Positions 44,050 through 52,825 are shown, counted from the stretch's first letter. The stretch: 56,278 nt of DNA from Salinivibrio costicola subsp. costicola ATCC 33508 = LMG 11651 (GCA_000565345.1 AQOF01000056.1:1-56278); one strand, 5' to 3'. Numbers and translations: made by a program. Notes: a model not told the origin generated them from the letters alone.

Positions 44050-44079
44050 AACGCCCCCATTGACGGGGGCGTTGTTTTT
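44050..44079. terminator. bidirectional terminator between yciK and the TonB receptor
   Basis: AACGCCCCC and GGGGGCGTT form a 9-bp stem with a 6-nt loop. It is followed by a T-rich tail on the plus strand and by a T-run on the minus strand, so it can end both convergent genes. Confidence 0.85.
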
Positions 44080-44091
44080 CACAAACGCGGT

Positions 44092-46230
44092 TTAAAAATC
44101 TAAGGTAATTTTTGCTTTTACATTCCGCTCATCACCATACCAACAGTTCAGCTCGTCGAAGCAGCTATAGGTCGTTTTATCCAGCAGGTTCGTTGCAGAT
44201 AGTGACAATTTCGCTCCTGATAGCGACGTATCTAGCCGAGCAAGATCATAGTTTAGAGCGGTATCAAACAGGGTATAGTCAGGCACTTTAAAGGTATTGT
44301 TCGCGTTACCCTGTGACTCGCCCACATAACGCGCCCCCACGCTCACTTCTAATCCGGAGGTTAACCGATGGTTCACCCAAGCACTGGCCGTTTGCTCGGG
44401 CACCCAAACCGGTGTCTTGTCTTCAAGGTTAGGATCGTCGGTGATCTTCATATCAATATAGCTATAGGTTAAGGCCACATTGGTATCTAGGCTCAGCGCA
44501 TGATTCAGTTCAATTTCTACGCCTCGCGAACGGATTTCACCCGTTTGAATTTTGGCGTAAGAATCATTGGGATCGTTGACCAAGGCATCTTGCTTAGTCA
44601 GCTCAAATAACGCCAAGTTGAGCCCTGTCGTCCCATCCAATGATAAATACTTCAAGCCTGCTTCCCACTGCTCGCCCTTCGATGGATCGAAGACATTACC
44701 TCGATTATCCATGTCTGTCGGCTCAAAGCTCTCGGAGTAACTGAGATAAGGGGAAATACCGTTATCAAATTGGTACATGGCTCCGGCGCGAAACGCTAAA
44801 TTGTAGTGGCGAATGTTTTTATCAGAGGTACTCGGTGACCCAGCAAACAATGTTTGCTGATCATCTTTTAACTCATATTCATCGTATCGCGCGCCAGCGA
44901 GAAAGACCCATTGATTCCAAAGGATCTGATCTTGCGCGTAGAGTCCGGTCTGCGTGACCTCAATGTCATGCTGATCCTGATAAACGAAGCTAAGTGAACT
45001 TGGGTCAACCTGGTTATTATTGGGCTCAAAGATATCAATAGCCGGCACCACACCTGCAAGGGTATCGTCATAGCCGACATTGGACGACATATTTTGATAA
45101 TCCAAGCCGAACAAGGTGTAATGTTGCACTGCCCCCCAGCGCAAATCGCCAGAAAGCTGAGTATCAACCACCCACGATTCCATGGTTTCATCTGTCAGGT
45201 ACGCATTACGCGGATAGTGTCTGCCATCACTACTTTTTTGATGGTACATGTTCTTTTGCAGTAAATCGGCATCGGTGTATCGTGCGGTGTGCAGTAGTGA
45301 CCAATCAGAAGCGAGTTGGTGTTGCACCTTATAGCCCAGCATTAAAAACTCTCGGTCGTAGGTATTCCAGTTGTTGTCACCGGAAAAACTGTCGCTGGAA
45401 AGGCTGCCTTGGTCACTGTGCAGCACTGAGCCTTTTGCTGGTAGCGACGTATAAATGCCCGCAGCCGGATCCGCTTGATAATATAGATTAAAATTCACTA
45501 AGGTATCTTGCGAAATACGCCAATCTAGCGACGGAGCCACGACATAACGCTCTTCTTCTGAATGCCCGGCTTGCCCGTCTTTTTTCCGTGCCAGCGCCAC
45601 CATCCGATAGGCTAACGAGGTATCTTGAATCGCTCCGGTGCTGTCGACTGATATTTCTCGCAGCGCCTCTGTATCAGTACTGACGCCAACCCGATGCGCG
45701 GCTTCACGCTGTGGCGTTTTCGCGATCATATTCACCATGCCACCCGGTGGGATATTTCCGTACAACACGGATGTAGGCCCTTTAAAAACCTCGACTTGCT
45801 CAATCGCGATCGGATCAATTTGTGGCTGTAAATTCCAGGTGTTGTAAGGGATCGCTAACCCGTCGTAAAAATTTTGATAGTTGATAAAACCACGAATATT
45901 GAAAAGGTCGAGACGGGTCACGGCCCCACCGCGAAGTTCGGTATTTACGCCCGGGGTGTAGCGGACGGCTTCGCTTAATGAACTTGCTTGGCGCTGCTCC
46001 AAAGTGTCGCGGTTAATCACTGTGGCCGCTTGTGGTGTCTCTTCGGGTGCCAATACCGTTTTGGTGGCGGTATTGCGGTATGTGTCACCTAGGACTTGTA
46101 TGGTTTCCATGTTGGCTTCTTGGGGAGCAGAGTAAGCCGACACAGTTACTACGCTGCTAATCACAGCTAAGGTCAACGGCGACAATCGCCCAATAGCCTG
46201 CCGTGGGCACGAAAAACCTGTATGCATCAT
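44092..46230 (-). CDS. TonB-dependent siderophore receptor (ferrichrome/hydroxamate type)
   Basis: A 712-aa outer-membrane receptor. A signal peptide is followed by the TonB box region (METIQVLG), the plug domain (PQAATVINRDTLEQRQASSLSEAVRYTPGV, NIRGF, IEQVEVFKGPTSVLYGNIPPGGMVNMIAKTP) and a 22-strand barrel with a terminal Phe (NVKAKITLDF). The IPPGG plug signature is shared with FhuA/FoxA-type receptors for hydroxamate siderophores. The frame is intact. An AraC regulator gene lies upstream in the same direction. Confidence 0.88.
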   Translation of the reverse strand: MMHTGFSCPRQAIGRLSPLTLAVISSVVTVSAYSAPQEANMETIQVLGDTYRNTATKTVLAPEETPQAATVINRDTLEQRQASSLSEAVRYTPGVNTELRGGAVTRLDLFNIRGFINYQNFYDGLAIPYNTWNLQPQIDPIAIEQVEVFKGPTSVLYGNIPPGGMVNMIAKTPQREAAHRVGVSTDTEALREISVDSTGAIQDTSLAYRMVALARKKDGQAGHSEEERYVVAPSLDWRISQDTLVNFNLYYQADPAAGIYTSLPAKGSVLHSDQGSLSSDSFSGDNNWNTYDREFLMLGYKVQHQLASDWSLLHTARYTDADLLQKNMYHQKSSDGRHYPRNAYLTDETMESWVVDTQLSGDLRWGAVQHYTLFGLDYQNMSSNVGYDDTLAGVVPAIDIFEPNNNQVDPSSLSFVYQDQHDIEVTQTGLYAQDQILWNQWVFLAGARYDEYELKDDQQTLFAGSPSTSDKNIRHYNLAFRAGAMYQFDNGISPYLSYSESFEPTDMDNRGNVFDPSKGEQWEAGLKYLSLDGTTGLNLALFELTKQDALVNDPNDSYAKIQTGEIRSRGVEIELNHALSLDTNVALTYSYIDMKITDDPNLEDKTPVWVPEQTASAWVNHRLTSGLEVSVGARYVGESQGNANNTFKVPDYTLFDTALNYDLARLDTSLSGAKLSLSATNLLDKTTYSCFDELNCWYGDERNVKAKITLDF

Positions 46231-46306
46231 GATTTCCTCTAATGACGAACCAATAAATCTAAAACGGAATCATTCGTATTTTATGGATACATAGAGGAAA
46301 TACTGT

Positions 46307-47230
46307 TCATTTTGGTGCACGATGCACGGGATCGATAGCACGATGCACGGGATTGAGTGGCACCCAATATGTCATTACTGCGCTATTCGAGTGGGGCTGG
46401 TAACCACTGGGGTAGATTTCAAGCTCTATACCATCGGTGCATTGATAACCAGAGTCTGGTAGCCAAGCGTAAATAAACGCCTGTAATGTATCAGGAAGCC
46501 CACTCACCGGCCCGGAGTGCGTGATAACGGCATAGGTCGTTTCCGGAATGGTCCAGCTTGTGGTGTCATGTTGAAAGCCTGCTAATGCCTGTTGTCCCGC
46601 AAGGTATGGCAACGGCGATTGCAGTGTATCCGCGCTGGCTACATCAATGGCACCGATACTTGGCTGGTTTAGATCAATCACGCCGCGCGCATAGGCTCGC
46701 TGCCAAAGCGCTGGCACAACATCATTAAAATCAGGCTCTGGCGCAAATAATCCCAATATCGGTGCAACGTCTCCCACGAGTGTGGCTTGAGGCCGCGTTT
46801 TGATCTGCACAGATAACCACAGAGGTTGTGGTGTGGTTAAAGTGGTAATTTGTAACGGTGTACGAATACCATCCATAATGCCTCGTCGACGATATTCTCG
46901 AGGCGTCATATTATATTGCTGTCGAAATGCGCGGGAAAAATTAGCCTCAGAGGTAAACCCACAAGATAAGGCAATGTCAATGATACGACGTTGGCCAGTC
47001 AGTAACTGCTTAGCGGCATCACTCAATTTAAGCTCCCGCACGTAGTGCGCAACACTCATCCCCGTTTGCTCAGAGAACACGCGCTGCAGTTGCCAACGAG
47101 ACCAGCAACTTTTTGCTGCAAGTTCACTAACCAATAGTGGCTGATCTAAATGGGTATGGATGTAGGCTAATACACGTTCAATCCGATTCAAACGGGTGGC
47201 AGCTTGATAAGGCTCAGCAGCGATCGTCAT
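46307..47230 (-). CDS. AraC-family regulator with GyrI-like effector domain
   Basis: Residues 15-115 hold two AraC helix-turn-helix motifs (LLVSELAAKSCWSRWQLQRVF and IIDIALSCGFTSEANFSRAFRQQYNMTPREYRR). The C-terminal 160 residues are a GyrI-like/Rob-type effector-binding domain. Together with the receptor gene 76 bases downstream and a Fur-like site upstream, it looks like a siderophore-responsive activator. The last residues come from a 21-bp DNA duplication, so the native C-terminus may have been shorter. 307 aa. Confidence 0.82.
   Translation of the reverse strand: MTIAAEPYQAATRLNRIERVLAYIHTHLDQPLLVSELAAKSCWSRWQLQRVFSEQTGMSVAHYVRELKLSDAAKQLLTGQRRIIDIALSCGFTSEANFSRAFRQQYNMTPREYRRRGIMDGIRTPLQITTLTTPQPLWLSVQIKTRPQATLVGDVAPILGLFAPEPDFNDVVPALWQRAYARGVIDLNQPSIGAIDVASADTLQSPLPYLAGQQALAGFQHDTTSWTIPETTYAVITHSGPVSGLPDTLQAFIYAWLPDSGYQCTDGIELEIYPSGYQPHSNSAVMTYWVPLNPVHRAIDPVHRAPK
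46318..46359. repeat. 21-bp tandem duplication at the 3' end of the AraC gene
   Basis: The 15-mer CACGATGCACGGGAT occurs at 46318 and again at 46339 with a 21-bp period. In the protein it gives PVHRAIDPVHRAPK at the C-terminus. Confidence 0.8.
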
Positions 47231-47277
47231 TATTTCCGTATATCGATAGTTCTATAAATTGAGCTGACAATAACACA

Positions 47278-47296
47278 AATAATAATCGTTATTATG
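47278..47296 (-). promoter_or_regulatory. candidate Fur box upstream of the AraC gene
   Basis: On the minus strand CATAATAACGATTATTATT matches the 19-bp Fur consensus at 13 positions by my count. It sits 48 bases before the regulator start. A second, weaker match is near 46275 before the receptor gene. Iron repression of this pair is likely. Confidence 0.6.
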
Positions 47297-47319
47297 TATG
47301 CCCTTCTCTTCTCTCTTGA

Positions 47320-47348
47320 ATAAAAAAACCCGACACAAGGCCGGGTCT
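47320..47348 (-). terminator. intrinsic terminator of rluB
   Basis: ACCCG...CGGGT with a 9-nt loop, read leftward into seven Ts, 25 bases beyond the restored rluB stop. Confidence 0.85.
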
Positions 47349-47372
47349 TCATTCATTAATGCTGAAAGCGTT

Positions 47373-48349
47373 TTATTTACGCGTCCGAGGCTTTCCTTTC
47401 CCTCTTGGCGCGCCAGGGCGTGGGCTACCTTTTTTTGGTCCCGACCTTTTGGTCCTGCTGCCGGGGCATTACCACGGCGAGCTTGACGGGCTTTCTTTGG
47501 CTTATCGTTCGAGTCGATACGCTCTTCATAGCGGCGCACTGCTCGACGAATTTTCTGACGCGACTTTTTACGCTTTTGGTCTTCTGGCGTGATCACTGTT
47601 TGCGATTCAGGCTTCATTTCCACCATCTCGCGCAAATAGTTAACTTCTTTAAGTTCCATCTCGCGCCAACCACCACGTGGCAGGTCTTTCTCAAGATAAA
47701 TGTCACCGTAACGCACTCGCTTCAAGCGGCTCACAGTCACACCTTGAGTTTCCCAAAGGCGACGCACTTCGCGGTTACGCCCTTCGGTGATCACAACATA
47801 AAAGGTGTGGTTCATCCCTTCGCCACCCGCGTAAACCACGTCCTCAAAGCGGGCAACACCGTCTTCAAGCTCGACACCGGCCACCACGTTGCGCACCATG
47901 TCTTCGTTCACATCACCAAAAACGCGCACCATATATTCACGCTGCACTTGGCGGCTTGGATGCATCAAGCGGTTTGCCAGTTCACCGTCAGTGGTAAACA
48001 GCATGAGACCGGACGTGTTGGCGTCCAAGCGGCCAACAGCGACCCAGCGGGCATCTTTGAGCTTTGGCAACCGGTCGAACACGGTACGACGACCTTCTGG
48101 GTCGCTACGCGTACATAGTTCGCCCTCTGGCTTGTTGTAAGCCAGCACGCGACATACTGACTCAGAAGGCGCATTGAGCGGCACTGCATGGCCATCGACA
48201 CGCACCAGCGCACTCGGATCGTCAAGACGGTCGCCCAGCTTGGCCACCACACCATTGACACTCACTCGGCCGGCTTGGATATAGCTTTCCATTTCGCGGC
48301 GTGACCCCGTGCCAGCACGCGCTAGCACCTTCTGTAATTTTTCGCTCAT
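47373..48349 (-). CDS. rluB: 23S rRNA pseudouridine synthase B (frameshifted C-terminus)
   Basis: RluB forms pseudouridine 2605 in 23S rRNA. An S4-like RNA-binding N-terminus ([22 protein letters not shown]) is followed by the catalytic domain with [27 protein letters not shown] (catalytic Asp) and REVRRLWE. The C-terminus is a basic tail. The frame slips in a run of seven A/T at 47430-47436. One more A gives [20 protein letters not shown] and a stop at 47373, for 325 aa, as in relatives. The uncorrected frame runs on to 47252. Confidence 0.92.
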
Positions 48350-48484
48350 GTTTGTCTTACCTTACTGTCGCCTTCACAGGCGTCAATCAAAATTACTAAA
48401 TCAAGCTTCACATTCACCCACAAAAACAACAACTTATATCCTGCACTTAGACAGTAAAGCATGATTTTAGAAGGTTAAACCTCG

Positions 48485-48520
48485 TTTTGTAACCACTTTT
48501 GTAACCACTTTTGTAACCAG
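48485..48520. repeat. three 12-bp direct repeats near the left edge of the AT-rich insert
   Basis: TTTTGTAACCAC occurs twice (48485-48496, 48497-48508) and a third copy ends in G (48509-48520). They lie 135 bases upstream of rluB, where base composition changes. Direct repeats of this size are typical arm-type sites of tyrosine recombinases, but no integrase is visible in the window. Confidence 0.6.
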
Positions 48521-48759
48521 ATAATAGCATAAAACAGGCTATTACATACAGTTATACGCTGTAGCACTTTAAATTTAATATAAGGATGTAGTAGGAGTTG
48601 ATGATTTTTGTATGTGTATCAGAAAGATGGGGTGTGGCGGCAAGGAGGAAGGAAAGGTAAGAATTCAACAAGATTAGAGGGGGATAAATCAATCACCCCG
48701 CCCTGTAAAGGTTTTATTGTGTGATCGGCTTGGTGTACACATCATTCAGCCTTTTAGTT

Positions 48760-49107
48760 TTACACCCCGTTTAACACGATCATCCAGTATTCATTATTGT
48801 ACTGAGAAATCGCTGTATTCCATGCTGCTGCATAATCTGGCTTTGTATATGGTTGGGCTTTATACGCTTGCAAATACATGTCAGCAAGCACAAGTAACCC
48901 ATCAACCCCCTTATCCGTCAGGACATGCTCTAATGTATCAGGGTGTTGTAGTGCTGCATCAACGAGCTTATCAACGGTTTGAGGTGCAATTAGTTGGATA
49001 AGACAGTAATTCTCAACACCCACATCACTGGGATTAACACCCACAGCATTTAAAATACCCTGAACCAGCGGGATATGATCACCCCGTCGTTTAATTTGAA
49101 CACTCAT
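48760..49107 (-). CDS. hypothetical protein of the insert (115 aa)
   Basis: A 115-aa acidic, helix-rich protein (ILNAVGVNPSDVGVENYCLIQL; TLEHVLTDKGVDGLLVLADMYLQAYK). I do not recognise a family. It starts in overlap with the stop of the 145-aa gene (shared base 49107), so the two are translationally coupled and probably work together. It is the last gene of a leftward operon. Confidence 0.6.
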   Translation of the reverse strand: MSVQIKRRGDHIPLVQGILNAVGVNPSDVGVENYCLIQLIAPQTVDKLVDAALQHPDTLEHVLTDKGVDGLLVLADMYLQAYKAQPYTKPDYAAAWNTAISQYNNEYWMIVLNGV

Positions 49108-49544
49108 TATTCTAAACCTTCCCCACCCTCTTTACGTGCTGCTTTAGCTGACTCTGCTGCCTTGGCTTTCAATGCTGAGAAATCAAACTTGATACCATCG
49201 GGTGTTGAGGTTGTAGCTTGCTGCTGTGAACCCTCTTTATCTGCTGTTTCTTCTTCATCAACAACACGAATCTTTTTAACAAGTTCCTCAATATCTGACA
49301 CAAGTTTATTCAAGTGCTTGTGCTCACCCAAAACGATCTTGATACAATCGATCTGTGTCTTGGTTAGTTCCTGTTTACCTTTCGCCCCATCAACTAACAG
49401 TGATAGTAATTGGTGGTAAGCCTTGGTTGTAAGCTTCAAAGTCTTATCGTGGCTTTTAGCAGCTTCTAACAGCGTGTCTAAATGGTTTTGTAGGGTTTTG
49501 TGAGTGTTACCTTGCTTTGTAACTACGGGTAAAACGTTGCTCAT
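49107..49544 (-). CDS. hypothetical coiled-coil protein of the insert (145 aa)
   Basis: The central part has heptad-like helices (QTQIDCIKIVLGEHKHLNKLV-type repeats followed by SDIEELVKKIRVVDEEE). The C-terminal third is low-complexity, Ala/Lys/Glu-rich. No known domain is recognised. It lies between the HTH gene (12 bases upstream) and the 115-aa gene. A structural or DNA-packaging adaptor role is possible, but that is only a guess. Confidence 0.6.
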   Translation of the reverse strand: MSNVLPVVTKQGNTHKTLQNHLDTLLEAAKSHDKTLKLTTKAYHQLLSLLVDGAKGKQELTKTQIDCIKIVLGEHKHLNKLVSDIEELVKKIRVVDEEETADKEGSQQQATTSTPDGIKFDFSALKAKAAESAKAARKEGGEGLE

Positions 49545-49555
49545 ACTTTTATTCC

Positions 49556-49839
49556 TTATACTAATTCTTCATGCAAATTAAATTGTTTGTATAGCTCTAC
49601 AGTGTCTTGTTGTAATCGCTCAATGATAGGTTTGTGTGTGCTACGGATCTTTTTAACGTGTGATAAAGACAGCCCTAATTGCTCACTGATAAAGTCGTAT
49701 GGGAGGTTAAGCCTAAATACCAGATTGCTGTTTTAACAGCCTGTGAGCGTATTTTAGTGTGCTCAATGTAGCTATCTGCAATCACCTTGATTTCATTTTG
49801 AACAAAGCGGATAGCATCCTTTTTTCTTAAATGTGCCAT
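49556..49839 (-). CDS. small helix-turn-helix protein (frameshifted)
   Basis: The frame from ATG 49839 (MAHLRKKDAIRFVQNEIKV) stops after 54 residues. Adding one base near 49711 gives YLGLNLPYDFISEQLGLSLSHVKKIRSTHKPIIERL and a 94-aa protein ending at 49556. The restored middle is a clear helix-turn-helix (ISEQLGLSLSHVKKI). It heads the leftward operon and its promoter region is full of GTGTATAG motifs, so it may be an autorepressor. The length and coupling suit a phage or plasmid regulator. Confidence 0.6.
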
Positions 49840-49856
49840 TTATGCGGATTACTCCT

Positions 49857-50041
49857 TGTGTATAGCTGTGTATAGTGGGGCGTTACTATACATTATAGTT
49901 AAGTGTATGTTTTATAACGATATTTTACTTGATTAGTGTATAGTAAAACAAAAAATGTATAGTGCCCCTATTTTGAGCATATTTTTAATAAATTCTGGGC
50001 TGATCTGACATACACAAAAACAGCTTGCATACACTAATCAA
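49857..50041. promoter_or_regulatory. operator cluster of GTGTATAG motifs
   Basis: Copies of GTGTATAG or its complement occur near 49858, 49869, 49885 (inverted, forming GTATAGT...ACTATAC), 49936 and, in part, at 49907 and 49955. The 13-mer TTGATTAGTGTAT at 49929-49941 is repeated inverted at 50029-50041. All lie directly upstream of the leftward HTH operon. The density is far above chance and points to cooperative repressor binding. Confidence 0.6.
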
Positions 50042-50976
50042 AATATCTGGGGATCTGAGAAGGGGCTATTACTACCCTTGATATAGTAATTATATCAGAA
50101 TTTACTAATCAAACATAATCTAATTTAGAATTTTAAAATTACCAAATTTTTAATATGGGGCTGGGTTTATCAGGTAGGGGCTTAAAATATCAGTGTTACT
50201 AAATATCACGGGGTGTTGTGGGGTGAAGGGTGATTATTGGGGAGTTTGGGAATGTTTCAGAATCGATGTTGAGTTGCTTAATGATCACCCCAGCCTTGCA
50301 TAGTTATGCGCCTCAAATAACAAAATATCGTGTGGTTACTCTGCCCTACTTATTCAACCTTTATTCAATCCCACTAAACACCCCATTTTAACCCCGTCAG
50401 GAAGCAAACCCATACTACCCTAACCCCTTGATATAACACGTTGTGACACCCCTTATAGGCGATGAATTAAGGCGTTATAGTGCAGGCAATAACCATTATG
50501 TTAAATAGATGGTGCAGACATTGAAATCTGAGGGTGTTTGCTGGTGATCCTTGGATAGATTTTACGTGGCTGTGCGAACTATTCTCATTTGTGACGCTGA
50601 TCCACTACCTTTGATACTGCATAACCATTAGTTGATAACCACTCTCATTTGTATAGGTCAAACCTTAGTTTACTAATCTATATGTGTGATAATGATTATC
50701 ATTTGTATACAACCTTTAATAAAACGCCCTCATAGCCTCTGTGTGAGGTTTTCTACCCCTACCTAATGCAATCATACTACTAATTGATATATGGCCTCTC
50801 AGGACGTTTTAGAGGTGTGTATTTATAAATGGCATATGCTAATTATAAATTATGCAATTGGTGTTTGTGTGTCTGAGTGGTGTAGATATGCAGTGTATTG
50901 AATGGTTATGAAGGTGTCATATTGTTGACGAGGTGTGTGACTGATTATTGACGACCCCAATTTTAAAGGGTTGTGT
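50042..50976. other. non-coding AT-rich stretch with short repeats
   Basis: No credible ORF on either strand. It holds G-rich tracts (50155-50255) and two copies of CTCATTTGT exactly 60 bases apart (in 50581-50595 and 50641-50655). A third related copy (TATCATTTGTATA) overlaps a Fur-type dyad at 50687-50709. It may contain a promoter or a small RNA, but none is proven. Confidence 0.4.
50687..50701. promoter_or_regulatory. perfect 7-1-7 Fur-type dyad
   Basis: TGATAATGATTATCA is a perfect 15-bp 7-1-7 Fur recognition core. No gene starts near it on either strand in this gap, so its target is unclear. It may control an unannotated transcript. Confidence 0.6.
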
Positions 50977-50980
50977 GTAA

Positions 50981-51020
50981 CAAGCGTGAAAGGAAGTTGC
51001 TTAACACCACTTCACGCTTG
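50981..51020. other. long-arm hairpin downstream of the membrane-protein gene
   Basis: CAAGCGTGAA (50981-50990) pairs perfectly with TTCACGCTTG (51011-51020), with a 20-nt loop, 43 bases beyond the stop of the minus-strand gene. There is no long T-run. It could stabilise the 3' end of that mRNA or be a factor-binding site. Confidence 0.5.
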
Positions 51021-51062
51021 CAACCCTCTTGTAGTCTTATACACGATCAGCCTAAACATACA

Positions 51063-51756
51063 TTATAAACTGATACTGACCGTCTTACCCTCTACTGTAA
51101 ACCTTACTTTATTACCTGACGTCTTGTATGATACCTCATCTTCAAAGCGCCAGCGTCCTAACTCTCCGTTACCGAGTGTGTTGTGTGCTGCCCAGACCAT
51201 TTTCCCATCATCAATACTGCAGGCATACGAAAAATATTTATTATCAGACTTCCTTTTATAGCTGACTAGATAAGCTGTATCTGAAACGTCTGTACCACTC
51301 ATTCGGCTAGGAGAGCGCCCAAAGAGTTTCCCTATATACTCCTTGCACATTTCTGTTTTGTCTGACTTGGTAAGCTTATGTGTCGATGAGCTATCAGAGT
51401 CAGATCCCCCTGACATCATCGCATAAATTATTATTACAACAATAACAAGTGCGGCTATATTATTTTTTGTTTTATACTTAATAGGGAGTTCTACCCCTGA
51501 AGGGTTGCCGCCTAACCTGCTATATATGTCGTAGAATTCTTTGTACCCTTTCAGATCTGTCTTGGCTTTAAAACTCTTCTTGACCAACCGTAACAGAGAT
51601 ATAGACATTCTTATCTATCTCCTCTTCCTTTTCGACGCTGGTCATTTCACTAAAAGGGATCTTCTGTATGCTATAGAAACCTGTACTAATACTATCTTTA
51701 TCTATTTGCCAATCAGTATTTTCAAAATCACCTGAAATAATATGTAAGCTTTTCAT
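51063..51756 (-). CDS. single-pass membrane protein of unknown function (frameshifted)
   Basis: Two overlapping frames join if one A/T is removed from a run of four at 51570-51573: VTVGQEEF then FKAKTDLKGYKEFYDIYS. This gives one 230-aa protein. The N-terminal 80 residues look like a small sensor-type domain (LHIISGDFENTDWQIDKDS, KIPFSEMTSVE). A single helix follows (NIAALVIVVIIIYAMMS), then an exposed 110-residue domain with two Cys. The family is not recognised. A good Fur box lies 107 bases upstream. Confidence 0.55.
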
Positions 51757-51862
51757 TCCCTGTTTAACCTTTTGTGGCTTTACCTTACAGCAACATTAGC
51801 AGCTGTTAACATTAGTTGATGTGACTATCTTCTCATACAAAAAGTAATACCATAAGATAATG

Positions 51863-51881
51863 AGTAATGATAATCACTATC
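51863..51881 (-). promoter_or_regulatory. candidate Fur box upstream of the membrane-protein gene
   Basis: AGTAATGATAATCACTATC matches the 19-bp Fur consensus at 16 positions by my count. It lies 107 bases before the start of the minus-strand gene, in the only promoter space that gene has. Confidence 0.55.
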
Positions 51882-52262
51882 GCTCTCATGGCCTCTCTCA
51901 GCCTTCTACACCTCACCTAGCCCAACTATAGCTACAACACCCTCAACAAGCTGAGAATGTCTCTCAGACCCCTTATAATTGATATATTGTATTAACACAA
52001 CAATGATAACACCTTAGAGCCACGGTATAACCTTAGAGGAACACAACAAGTAACAAGTGAGGGACGAACGTAGTTAATTGATGATGTAGTGACGACAGGA
52101 ACGATCCTCTTATATATTACTCAAGTAATCCCTTACTCAATCAAAGCGTAGCTTTAACGTTTAACACAACAATATTAGCGGTAGCTAAGGTCTTATAACA
52201 CAATCTCAAGGTTTACCACAGACGAAGTGAAACGAAGTCTCTCAATCTTGATTCAATCTCTT

Positions 52263-52429
52263 GACAGAGCGTAGCGAGGTCTCTAAGTGAGTGTAACGAA
52301 CGTATCTTATCTATCTCTCAGGACGTAACGCAGTGGAGTCTCTAAGTCTTATCTCATATCTTTATAAAAGATTCTATCTCAATCTAAAACAAGATCTCTT
52401 ATCGGGACAGAGCGTAGCGAGGTCTCTAA
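52263..52429. repeat. 24-bp direct repeat and related degenerate units
   Basis: An exact 24-bp sequence (core GAGCGTAGCGAGGTCTCT) is present at 52263-52286 and 52406-52429. Related units ending in AGTCTCT lie near 52230 and 52322, separated by copies of TTATCTCAATCTCTTGA-like spacers. The array lies between the membrane-protein promoter and the iteron region, with no coding potential. Confidence 0.7.
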
Positions 52430-52538
52430 TTCTTATCTCAATCTCTTGATCGGACAACGGACGATCTCTAGGTCTTATCTAATCTTTTATCTCTGGTCTT
52501 CATTAGTTTTTATCATGGACGACAGTCTATTCTTATAT

Positions 52539-52745
52539 AGTGATCCCTTTTAGGTCACAAATGGGGGGTAATCAGAGGGTGTTTGTGACCGTTTTTGGTC
52601 ACAAATGATAAAAGGTGTGTATTCAATGCGACCGTTTTAGGTCACAAACTACCTACCTAATACACTTGTGACCGTTTTTGGTCACAAATCTGACCGGTTC
52701 ATATGGGTGAACTGGTAGTGTAATGGAACCGCTGACGGTCACAAA
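52539..52745. promoter_or_regulatory. array of GGTCACAAA operator/iteron sites
   Basis: Five sites lie in about 200 bases: GGTCACAAA at 52553, 52597, 52640, 52680 and 52737. Two are full inverted repeats TTTGTGACC-N6-GGTCACAAA (52582-52605; 52666-52688 with an 8-base left arm), two have a degenerate left arm, and one is a half site. All point the same way. A sixth copy is in the promoter at 52936. This is typical of a Rep- or repressor-binding array at an origin or immunity region. Confidence 0.7.
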
Positions 52746-52779
52746 TATTAACCTGATCATATGGGTGAACTGGTAGTGT
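52699..52779. repeat. 23-bp direct repeat flanking an operator site
   Basis: An exact 23-bp repeat beginning TCATATGGGTGAACTGGTAG lies at 52699-52721 and 52757-52779, 58 bases apart. The first copy also forms the dyad GTTCA-TATGG-GTGAAC. The single GGTCACAAA at 52737 lies between them. Confidence 0.8.
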
Positions 52780-52825
52780 TACCTTGTGCCCTGCCTATCA
52801 ATTTTGTGTTGACAAAAAATAAATT

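Noticed and set aside
44092-47230. Siderophore biosynthesis cluster
   Set aside because: Only a receptor and a regulator are present; no synthetase or ABC import genes lie nearby.
47405-48118. 237-codon plus-strand frame opposite rluB
   Set aside because: It is a complement frame of a well-conserved gene and is His/Phe-rich as expected for such shadows.
52081-52470. Repeat-rich stretch as a CRISPR array
   Set aside because: Repeats are imperfect, spacers are not uniform in length, and there are no cas genes.
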